From contig NZ_MECL01000124.1 of the NCBI RefSeq assembly GCF_014596445.1, positions 1-64,000 on the forward strand: 64,000 bases of DNA. The letters run 5' to 3'. The position numbers and the translations under genes are program-made. The notes under the pieces are model-generated. The model saw only the letters and a program-made list of their open reading frames with translations. It had not been told where the DNA came from and did not search any database. Positions 41,660 through 48,500 of this stretch are shown here, piece after piece (the stretch's first letter is position 1; each line of letters starts with the position of its first letter). This stretch comes from Streptomyces sp. CBMA29. GTDB taxonomy: Bacteria; Actinomycetota; Actinomycetes; Streptomycetales; Streptomycetaceae.

Positions 41660-42229
41660 ACAGTTGGGGCGGCCGAAACAGGAACTGGCGGTCCTGCTGA
41701 AAGAATTACGCAAGCGGGCCGGTCGTCGTGTACGGAGTTCCGGTTCTTTCTGCTGTCGATGATCACGGGACTGTTGTCCACTCCTGAGTATATTCGGGCC
41801 AGTCTTGCCCATTCTCCTGCTGACGTCAGCAAGACGACAGCGAGGAAACTGGAGCGGCAGGAGGTTCTCTACAACACGGCGAAGCGGTTCACTTTCATCA
41901 TTACCGAGCAAGCCGTCAGGTGGCCGCTTCTTCCGCCTGCCGCGATGGCGTTGCAGATCGACCGACTGGCTTCGCTCAGCCACCTGGCAAACATCAGATT
42001 CGGTGTTATCCCCATGGCCGGATACAAGCCGGTGGCTCCGATGGACACGTTCACTGTGTACGACAACTCCCTGGTCACTGTGGAGAACACCACGGGTGTC
42101 GTGGTCCTCAGGGACCCAAGAGACATTGAAATGCATCTGGAGCTGTTTTCCATACTTGGGGGTTACGCGCTTTTCGGCGACGAAGCCAGGGTGTTGTTGG
42201 CTTCATGGTCCGCCGCGTACCGTTCATGA
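41643..42229 (+). pseudogene. XRE/DUF5753 regulator gene with its HTH deleted
   Basis: The GTG at 41643 opens a normal family N-terminus (TFEPEQLGRPKQELAVLLKE then LRKRAG) that stops after 38 codons. In another frame, from about 41730, the sequence resumes at TEFRFFLLSMITGLLSTPEY and runs through a complete DUF5753 domain (PLLPPAAMALQIDRLASLSH, FGVIPMAGYKPVAPMD) to 42229. About 85 residues, with the helix-turn-helix and linker, are missing near 41722, and the join is out of frame. The C-terminal half could still be made from the ATG at 41759. A TTA codon is present in the N-terminal piece. Confidence 0.75.
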
Positions 42230-42261
42230 TCTTTAGTCGTCAACGGGAAAGAACTGTCCGG

Positions 42262-42279
42262 TCACCCTATTCCGGGTGA
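42262..42279 (+). promoter_or_regulatory. Inverted repeat upstream of the peptide operon
   Basis: TCACCC-TATTCC-GGGTGA is a perfect 6-bp inverted repeat, 42 bp before the start of the 45-residue peptide gene and in a locally AT-rich stretch. It is a candidate operator for the peptide-cupin-AKR-kinase operon. Confidence 0.55.
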
Positions 42280-42320
42280 ATCATTTTCTCCATCGAGTTC
42301 TCACGAGGAGAGGCAGTCCG

Positions 42321-42458
42321 ATGGCGGAAGAGATCATCAGCCCGACGGCCCCGGAGAGGGGTGAACTGCTCGTCGCGAAGCGGAAGATCGTCGCCGCGCG
42401 CACCCGCGCCGAGCAGGAGTCCGACGTCAGCAGCGGCCGTTCCGACGGCAACGACTGA
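42321..42458 (+). CDS. 45-residue peptide, candidate precursor of a modified peptide
   Basis: The ATG at 42321 has an excellent GAGGAGAGG site seven bases upstream. The peptide starts MAEEIISPTAPERG, has a basic middle with VAKRKIVAARTRAEQE, and ends SDVSSGRSDGND. It is not hydrophobic, has no Cys and no signal peptide, and matches no family I recognise. Only 14 bp separate it from a JmjC/cupin oxygenase gene, followed by a coupled aldo-keto reductase and an APH-fold kinase. Size, position and strong translation signal are like RiPP precursors, with a leader-like N-terminus and a Ser/Asp/Arg/Asn-rich C-terminus as the possible modified part. It could instead be a small regulator or an assembly factor. 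Confidence 0.6.
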   Translation: MAEEIISPTAPERGELLVAKRKIVAARTRAEQESDVSSGRSDGND

Positions 42459-42472
42459 CGGGGCCGCCCACG

Positions 42473-43660
42473 ATGCGTGACGCGGCCTCGTGGGCGGGGC
42501 GTCTGGGCGGGGACACGTTCCTCGCCCGGACGTACCACCGCTCGTACGCGCACATCCCCGGCGCCGCCGACACGGCGGGCCTGTTCTCCTGGGACGACCT
42601 GAACCGGATCATCGCGACGCAGCGCCTTGAGCCGCCCCGGCTGCGCCTGTCAGTCGACGGCGAGATGATCCCCACCCACCGCTACGCCATACCGACCACG
42701 AACCGCCGTGCGGTCACCTGGTCCCGCATTCTGCCCGCCGACTTCCACACCCAGCTCAAAGACGGGGCGTCGCTGGTCGTCGACGCGGTCGAGAAGATCC
42801 ACCCCGCCGTGGGCGTGGCCGCCGAGGAACTTGAACGTTTTCTCGGGACGTCCGTCCAGGCCAACGTCTACGCCTCGTGGACCGAGCGGGAAGGCTTCGG
42901 CCTGCACTGGGACGATCACGATGTCGTCGTGGTCCAGTTGCACGGCTCGAAACGGTGGCGTCTGTACGGGGCCACCCGCGAGGCCCCGACCTTCCAGGAC
43001 GTGGAGTCGCCGGAGAAGCCGGAGGGCGACCCGGTGGCGGACATCGTCCTCGCTCCCGGTGACGTGCTCTATCTGCCGCGCGGCTGGTGGCACGCGGTCA
43101 CCGCTGACCAGGGGACGGAGTCCCTCCACCTGACCTTCGGCATGGTCCCGCACACGGGGGCGGACCTCCTGCTCTGGCTGGTGGATCAGCTCAGGACATC
43201 TCTCGCGCTGCGCAAGGACATCCCGCGCTTCGGATCTCCGGCGGAGCACTCGGACTTCATCGACGCGCTCCGCCGCGAGGTCGTGGGCGAACTGGCGGAC
43301 CCCCGGTTGGTGGACCGGTGGGCGGAGTCGATCGACACGACCGACCTGGGCCACGCGATTCCGTCCCTGCCGTACGTGGACGGGCTCCCCGCGCGGAAGG
43401 AGATCACCGTCAAACTCACCGCTCCGAGGAGCCGCCTGACACCGAACCCCGCGCAGGGCACGGTCACCTTCTCGGCGGTCGGTACCGCCTGGGACTTCGC
43501 CGAGTCCGCCGCCTCAGCTCTGGGCGCGCTCCTGACCAATCGGCCGACCACACTCGGCGCACTCGCCGACTCCGCCGGACTCGAGGTCGGGGACGTGGCC
43601 GCACTGGTCTCCACCCTCATCGAAGGCCATGCCGTCGCAGTCGTGAGGGCCGCGTGGTGA
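42473..43660 (+). CDS. JmjC/cupin-type Fe(II) 2-oxoglutarate oxygenase (Cupin_4/ROXA-like)
   Basis: The 395-residue protein has the cupin_4 core, with the metal triad visible as HxD in FGLHWDDHDVVVVQLHG and the distal His in YLPRGWWHAVTA. KRW just after the HxD strand is typical for 2-oxoglutarate binding neighbours. A C-terminal part (TNRPTTLGALADSAGLEVGD) resembles the winged-helix of ribosomal oxygenases such as YcfD/ROXA, which hydroxylate Arg or His in ribosomal proteins. In peptide clusters such enzymes hydroxylate Asp, Asn or other residues. The likely substrate here is the adjacent 45-residue peptide (inference). It overlaps the aldo-keto reductase gene by 4 bp. Confidence 0.85.
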   Translation: MRDAASWAGRLGGDTFLARTYHRSYAHIPGAADTAGLFSWDDLNRIIATQRLEPPRLRLSVDGEMIPTHRYAIPTTNRRAVTWSRILPADFHTQLKDGASLVVDAVEKIHPAVGVAAEELERFLGTSVQANVYASWTEREGFGLHWDDHDVVVVQLHGSKRWRLYGATREAPTFQDVESPEKPEGDPVADIVLAPGDVLYLPRGWWHAVTADQGTESLHLTFGMVPHTGADLLLWLVDQLRTSLALRKDIPRFGSPAEHSDFIDALRREVVGELADPRLVDRWAESIDTTDLGHAIPSLPYVDGLPARKEITVKLTAPRSRLTPNPAQGTVTFSAVGTAWDFAESAASALGALLTNRPTTLGALADSAGLEVGDVAALVSTLIEGHAVAVVRAAW

Positions 43661-44562
43661 CCGCTGCTCTCTCCCTGGGGACCCATCGCGTGCGTGCCGT
43701 CGGCCATGCGGCACGCACGGCCATGGCGGCCGGTGCTCCGTGGGTGGACACCGCACCCAACTACGCACAGGGCAGGGCGCATGAGGAGTTGCGCCCGGTC
43801 CTCGGGGAGTACCCGACCGTTCGGGTGGCCACGAAGGCAGGGTTCTTCACCAGGGAACAGGGGCGCACCGCTCTTGCCGAGGGTGTGCTCACCCGGCAGG
43901 AGGCCGACGGTGGGCACAGCCTTGAACGCGGCTTCGTCCGCTGGCAGACGGAGCGCTCACTGGCCGTGCTCGGCCGTGTGGACCTGGTTTTCGTCCACAA
44001 CCCGGAGCACCGTGGGCATGGCCTTGACCGTGCCGCTCTGCACGGGCGTCTGTGGGAAGCCTTCACCGTGCTGGAGGAGTTCGCCCACGCTGAAAGGATC
44101 GGCGGATACGGCGTTGCCACGTGGTCGGGCTTCGGCTGCGGAGCGTTCAGCGTTTCCGAACTGCTCGCGCTCGCCCGACAGGCGGCGGGTTCCGCCGAAC
44201 ATCACTTCACCGGCTTGCAGATGCCCGTGAGCCTGATCATGGACGACCCGATCAGGCGGGCACTCGACGGCGGGGGACCGCTGGTGCGGGCGAAGGACGC
44301 CGGGCTGATCACGTTCGGCTCCGCTCCCCTGCACGGTGGCGAACTCCTTGATGCCATGACACCCGACCTGGTGAACTTCATCCGCCCCGGTCTGTCTGCC
44401 GCAGCCGCCGCCCTCCTGCCTGTCGGGTCGTGCCCCGGCCTGGATGTCGTCCTGACCTCCGCGAGTACCCGCGCACACTGGGACGATGCGGCGAAGGCGC
44501 TGGCCGCGCCCCTGACAGCCGAGGAACTCAGGAGACTGACCGATGAACTCGCCTCTGAATGA
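43657..44562 (+). CDS. Aldo/keto reductase
   Basis: The GTG at 43657 lies in a GTGA overlap with the cupin gene and gives 301 residues. The AKR fold is shown by WVDTAPNYAQGRAHEEL (catalytic Asp and Tyr), VATKAGF (Lys) and DLVFVHNPEH (His), so the tetrad is complete. The C-terminal NADPH-binding region is SASTRAHWDDAAKAL, with RPGLSAAAAALLPVG before it. It could reduce a carbonyl made by the upstream oxygenase, which would fit stepwise oxidation and reduction on a peptide. The substrate is unproven. Confidence 0.87.
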   Translation: MTAALSLGTHRVRAVGHAARTAMAAGAPWVDTAPNYAQGRAHEELRPVLGEYPTVRVATKAGFFTREQGRTALAEGVLTRQEADGGHSLERGFVRWQTERSLAVLGRVDLVFVHNPEHRGHGLDRAALHGRLWEAFTVLEEFAHAERIGGYGVATWSGFGCGAFSVSELLALARQAAGSAEHHFTGLQMPVSLIMDDPIRRALDGGGPLVRAKDAGLITFGSAPLHGGELLDAMTPDLVNFIRPGLSAAAAALLPVGSCPGLDVVLTSASTRAHWDDAAKALAAPLTAEELRRLTDELASE

Positions 44563-45403
44563 GGGGGTACGGACCCTGATGGAAGCCGCCCACGACCGGG
44601 CGGCCAAGGCTGTGGGGCTGGTCTGCACGGGTCCACCGGCGTGGGGGTTCCTCGGTGTCACGCTCGGACGCCGAGCGGGCGACCGCTGGCTACGGGTAGG
44701 CCGGACGGCCAGGGTCAACGCGGGCAGGAAGCAAGGGGAGGGAGTCGTCGGAGCATCCGAGCTGGTGCCTGACGGCGTCCCACGCCCGCGCCTGTACGAG
44801 CTGCACGACTGGACTGACGGAGACTGGACGTTCGAGGCCGACGTCCTTGACTACGTGACGCAACCTGTCGTGTCCCCGGAGCGGGCCGACATCGACCGCG
44901 ACCCCGGACTGCCCGACGAGTGGTGGGCCGAACTGCGCCGGGCCCTTGCCCTGCTGGCTCAGGCAGAAGGCGTGAAGACCACGGTCCGGGACACGTGGAT
45001 CGAACGTGCCTTCCCCCAATTCCTCGGCATCCCGGCTCCCGCCCACGTGGGGCGGGCGACCGGTCACGGTGACCTGCACTGGGGCAACCTCACCGGCCCG
45101 CCGCTCGCTCTGCTCGACTGGGAGCGGTGGGGCCGAGTGCCCATTGGCTACGACGCCGGGCTTCTCTACGTCAACAGCCTGCTCGTACCTGACGTAGCCG
45201 CCCGCGTCCGGCGGGAGTTCGCCGCCGTCCTGGACACCGCTGCCGGCCGGATCGGAGAACTCGCGGCCCTTGCCGAGATGCTTCAAGCCGTCGCCCGTGG
45301 CTGGTACCCCGACCTCGCACCGCAGCTCCTCGCCCGCGCCGAGGCGCTCACCGGCATCCGGCCACCGACCCCCCAGCGCTCCGAGGTCACCCCCCGGGCC
45401 TGA
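44543..45403 (+). CDS. APH/fructosamine-kinase-like phosphotransferase
   Basis: The 286-residue protein overlaps the reductase gene by 20 bp and has CAGGAGA before the ATG. The kinase catalytic loop GHGDLHWGNLTGPPLALLDW carries the Brenner-type HGD and N residues, followed by the DWE metal site and GYDAGLLYVNSLL. The N-terminal lobe is short and poorly conserved (WGFLGVTLGRRAGDRWLRVG). It is a small-molecule or peptide kinase of the APH superfamily. In this operon it may phosphorylate the peptide product or give self-protection by modifying it; both are inference. Confidence 0.8.
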   Translation: MNSPLNEGVRTLMEAAHDRAAKAVGLVCTGPPAWGFLGVTLGRRAGDRWLRVGRTARVNAGRKQGEGVVGASELVPDGVPRPRLYELHDWTDGDWTFEADVLDYVTQPVVSPERADIDRDPGLPDEWWAELRRALALLAQAEGVKTTVRDTWIERAFPQFLGIPAPAHVGRATGHGDLHWGNLTGPPLALLDWERWGRVPIGYDAGLLYVNSLLVPDVAARVRREFAAVLDTAAGRIGELAALAEMLQAVARGWYPDLAPQLLARAEALTGIRPPTPQRSEVTPRA

Positions 45404-45417
45404 GGGGCCTGCGGCGT

Positions 45418-45609
45418 CTACAGCAGGTGGTCGGCTTTGCCGGCCTTGATGTCGGTGATGAGGGTGCGGAGGGCTTCGCGGGTGTCGGTGAGGTATTCGT
45501 CCTCGCGGCCGTTGAGGGCTATGTAGGCGTTGCCTTCGGGGTCGGTGCCGAGGCGGAAGCAGTTGCTGCCGTCCTGGCAGAAGGGGGCTTCCCAGGTGAT
45601 GTCGGGCAC
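45418..45609 (-). CDS. DUF397 domain protein
   Basis: The GTG at 45609 has AGGAGA six bases upstream and gives 63 residues. The sequence ITWEAPFCQDGSNCFRLGTD, YIALNGREDEYLTDT and ALRTLITDIKAGKADHLL is a divergent DUF397 domain. It follows the XRE gene at 45621 by 11 bp on the same strand and should be its partner. It is convergent with the accessory kinase gene (15 bp between stops). Confidence 0.85.
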   Translation of the reverse strand: MPDITWEAPFCQDGSNCFRLGTDPEGNAYIALNGREDEYLTDTREALRTLITDIKAGKADHLL

Positions 45610-45620
45610 GGGTAGTTCTC

Positions 45621-46472
45621 CTAGAGCTGGGACGCGATGGCATGTATGAGGTCGAGCGTCTTCTCCGGCGGGAGGGCGATGCGTTGCATCTCGTCCAGTT
45701 GCAGCCGGTACTTGCACAACTGCGCCTCTGCGTGGATGAATTCCACGACCGTCGCGCGATCCAGCTCGGCCGTGTCCAAGCGGGCGACCTGGCCGCGCGC
45801 GTACAGGATGGACTGACCCGAGCCGGGAAAGGCGCCGGCGGAGAACGGGATGGCCTGGACCGTGACGTTGTCGCGTTCGGCGGCGGTCATCAGGTGGTTG
45901 AGCTGGTCGCGCAGGACCGCGCGGCCGCCCACCTCGGTCCGGAGGACTCCCTCGTGGACGACGAGTTCGTACGGCGGGGCGTCGGGGCGGTCGATCGCCT
46001 CGTGGCGTTGGACGCGGTGGGCGACCCTGGCCTCGTACTCGGCCGGGGGCAGCGCCGGGATGGCGGCGTCGAACAGGGCGCGGGCGTAAGCCTCGGTCTG
46101 GAACTGGCCGGGCATGTGCGTCATCGTGCTGACGCGCAAGCCCTGGGCGTGCCACTCCAGTTCGGCGATGTCGAGGAAGGTCGACGGCAGGACGTCCTCG
46201 TACGCCTCCCACCAGCCGCGCACGCGGTCGCCGCACATCGCCACCAGTGCGCCGATCAGCGCTTGGTCGGTGCACTCGTAGACGAATGCGATCCGGCGCA
46301 CCCGTTCGGGACTGGTCCCGTGACGACCGGCCTCGGTGCTGGAGATGACGGTCCGCTTCGTGTCCAGCAGGGCGGCGGCCTGCTCGGTGGACAGGCCCGC
46401 GTCCTCCCGTAGCTTGCGGAGCTCCGCACCCAGACGCTGCTGGCGTGCTGTCGGGTTGCTTCTCGGCGGCAT
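45621..46472 (-). CDS. XRE family regulator with DUF5753 domain
   Basis: The ATG at 46472 has GGGAGGGAG upstream and gives 283 residues. The N-terminal HTH (about 10-70) includes LGAELRKLREDAGLSTEQAA and VISSTEAGRHG. The DUF5753 part has MPGQFQTEAYARALFDAA, YELVVHEGVLRTEVGG and VTVQAIPFSAGAFPGSG. It is intact, unlike the regulator at 41643. Its partner DUF397 gene follows, and a GHKL ATPase gene is divergent at 46688, forming a WhiJ/AbaA-like trio. Confidence 0.92.
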   Translation of the reverse strand: MPPRSNPTARQQRLGAELRKLREDAGLSTEQAAALLDTKRTVISSTEAGRHGTSPERVRRIAFVYECTDQALIGALVAMCGDRVRGWWEAYEDVLPSTFLDIAELEWHAQGLRVSTMTHMPGQFQTEAYARALFDAAIPALPPAEYEARVAHRVQRHEAIDRPDAPPYELVVHEGVLRTEVGGRAVLRDQLNHLMTAAERDNVTVQAIPFSAGAFPGSGQSILYARGQVARLDTAELDRATVVEFIHAEAQLCKYRLQLDEMQRIALPPEKTLDLIHAIASQL

Positions 46473-46542
46473 GGGCTCCCTCCCCTCCGTGGCCCAGTCT
46501 GCCTTGCGGTGAGAAGCCCGGTCCAACGGGTCATCGGCGAAT

Positions 46543-46601
46543 CGGTAGCACACGTACCCCCGATGCCCTACCGTAGTAGCGCGCAGCTACGCACGACTAC
46601 G
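46543..46601. promoter_or_regulatory. Inverted CGGTAG/CTACCG and CTACG repeats between divergent genes
   Basis: CGGTAG (46543-46548) and CTACCG (46568-46573) are inverted. CGTAG (46572-46576) is followed by CTACG at 46587 and 46597. They lie between the XRE gene and the divergent ATPase gene and may be sites for the XRE protein. Confidence 0.4.
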
Positions 46602-46687
46602 TCGGAAGCGCACCGCGAGTGACGGCGGCATGCCACCGGCGAACCCTCAGGAACCGACAAGTCCCCTTCGACGTAACGGAGTTCGTC

Positions 46688-47143
46688 ATGCCTGAAATCC
46701 CCCGCTTACCAGCGCTGTGGCGCTTCCCGGCGCGGCCGGAGTCCGTGCGGCGGGCGCGGCATGCCGTCGCGGAGGCGCTGGAGGCGCTGCCGTGCGGGGT
46801 GGAGCCCCAACTGGCCGCGGATCTGGGGCTGGTGACCAGTGAGCTGGTCACGAATGCCGTGCGGCACGGGGCCCGGTGCGAGGAGGACGCGGTCATCGAG
46901 CTGGTGCTGTGGCCCGCCGACGGGCACTACTGGGTGGCGGTGTCCGACGGCGGGGCGGAGAAGCCGGAGTTGGCCGAGGCCGGGCCGGAGTGCGAGGGCG
47001 GGAGAGGGCTGGTGCTCATCGACGCGCTCGCGGAGGTCTGGGGGGTCGTGCCCCGGCCGGTCCGGGGGAAATCCGTGGTGGCCGGGCTGGGCGTCAGGTC
47101 CGGGCCGGGCGGGGTTCGGACAGGCGGTTGGCCTGGTGGGTGA
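46688..47143 (+). CDS. ATP-binding (HATPase_c, anti-sigma/RsbW-like) protein
   Basis: The ATG at 46688 gives 151 residues. The GHKL motifs are intact: N-box GLVTSELVTNAVRHGARCEE, the Asp in WVAVSDGGAEKPE, and the G-box CEGGRGLVLIDALAEVWGV. It is the third member of the XRE/DUF397/ATPase set. Its 3' end overlaps the convergent acyltransferase gene by 50 bp, so the Gly-rich last 17 residues are read from sequence that is coding on the other strand. Confidence 0.88.
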   Translation: MPEIPRLPALWRFPARPESVRRARHAVAEALEALPCGVEPQLAADLGLVTSELVTNAVRHGARCEEDAVIELVLWPADGHYWVAVSDGGAEKPELAEAGPECEGGRGLVLIDALAEVWGVVPRPVRGKSVVAGLGVRSGPGGVRTGGWPGG

Positions 47144-48269
47144 GCGCGCGGCGCAGCACCGGGGTCAGGGGGCGTTCGACCAGGCGGTAGATCAGGTAGG
47201 CGAGCAGCAGCATCGAACCGATGGCGAGGGCGAGCACGCCGTAGTTCGGGATGCCGGTATGGATCTTCAGCTTCTCGATGACGAGGGTGCCCAGGATCTC
47301 GTGGACCAGGTAGAAGGGGTACGTCAGGGCGCCCGCCGTGGTCAGCCAGCGCCAGTCGACGTCCGCGACGCGGCGCACGAGCGTCACCGCGGCGATGGCG
47401 GCGAAGCCCGCGGCGACCAGGGCGATGACGACGGTCGGGGAGCGGTGGAAGGCGACGTGCATGCCGGGCGGCGCCACCAGGGCCTTGACCGCGTAGTGCT
47501 GGCCGAGCAGGAAGCCGCCCGCGACGACGCCCCAGGTCAGCAGGTCATGGCCGAAGCGCCGCAGCAGGTAGAGGCCGATGCCGCCGACGAAGAAGGGCGC
47601 GTACTCGGGCATCAGCACCACCTTCAGGAACTCCTGGCCGGAGGAGTCCGCGTACAGGGCGCCGATCGTCCACAGGGCGCAGAAGGCCAGGACGCGCTTG
47701 CGGGTGGCGCCGCGCCACAGGACGGTGACGGCGAAGAGCACGTAGAAGCGCATCTCGGCCCACAGCGTCCAGGAGACGCCCAGGACGCGCTCGGAGCCCG
47801 CCGGGGTCTGGAGCATCGTGAAGTTGGTGAGCAGGTCGGTGCGCGAGACGGTCTTGTAGCCGAGGACGAACAGGACGGCGGTCACCAGGATCAGCGCTGC
47901 CCAGTAGGCCGGGTACAGGCGGCTGATCCGGGAGATCGCGAACGCCTTGACGCTGCGGCCCCAGCCGCTCATGCAGATCACGAAGCCGCTGATGATGAAG
48001 AAGAACTGCACGCCCAGCGGTCCGTACGCGGCGGCGTGCGACAGGTGCGGGAAGATCTCCAGCGTCTGCCCGCGCCAGGCCCCGCTGCCCCGGAAGGCCA
48101 GGTGGTAGATCGCCACCATGAGCGCGGCCACCAGCCGCAGCCCGTCCAGCGCCCGCAACCGTCCCTTCCCGCCGCTCCGCACGTCGGCGGGTGCGTCGGC
48201 GGGTGCGTCGGCCAGAGGGACCGGGCCGGACATCGTCGGGTCGCTGGGTGCGGGGAGTTTCAGGCTCAT
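47094..48269 (-). CDS. Membrane acyltransferase (Acyl_transf_3, OafA/YrhL-like)
   Basis: The 391-residue integral membrane protein has about ten helices. The catalytic His and neighbours are in LRALDGLRLVAALMVAIYH, the motif seen in O-acetyltransferases, with GPLGVQFFFIISGFVICMSG and RISRLYPAYW. Such enzymes move acyl groups from CoA onto exported sugars, antibiotics or cell-wall polymers. The acceptor is unknown. The N-terminal SLKLPAPSDP stretch and the Ala/Asp repeat ADAPADAPADVRSG are low-complexity. Confidence 0.9.
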   Translation of the reverse strand: MSLKLPAPSDPTMSGPVPLADAPADAPADVRSGGKGRLRALDGLRLVAALMVAIYHLAFRGSGAWRGQTLEIFPHLSHAAAYGPLGVQFFFIISGFVICMSGWGRSVKAFAISRISRLYPAYWAALILVTAVLFVLGYKTVSRTDLLTNFTMLQTPAGSERVLGVSWTLWAEMRFYVLFAVTVLWRGATRKRVLAFCALWTIGALYADSSGQEFLKVVLMPEYAPFFVGGIGLYLLRRFGHDLLTWGVVAGGFLLGQHYAVKALVAPPGMHVAFHRSPTVVIALVAAGFAAIAAVTLVRRVADVDWRWLTTAGALTYPFYLVHEILGTLVIEKLKIHTGIPNYGVLALAIGSMLLLAYLIYRLVERPLTPVLRRALTHQANRLSEPRPART

Positions 48270-48500
48270 CCCATTGCTGCCTTTTCGCCGGCGTGAGTGT
48301 CGGGGCGCGCACGGTCGGCCATTCGATCGCCCGTCACGTAGGCGTTCAGGCTAGGTGGACGCACAGGCTCCGCGGGGCGTTGGAGCAGGTCCAACAGGTC
48401 TGTGCGACCACTGTTTTCCTCGGTTTCACGGCCGGTTCACATGACCGTGACGGATTCGAATCCGTGGGCGCCCCCCACGGGACGGTCACGCCGCGGACGG

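Noticed and set aside
42321-42458. Peptide gene as a classical lanthipeptide or lasso precursor
   Set aside because: It has no Cys, no Gly-leader cleavage motif, and none of the known synthetase, cyclase or protease genes nearby.
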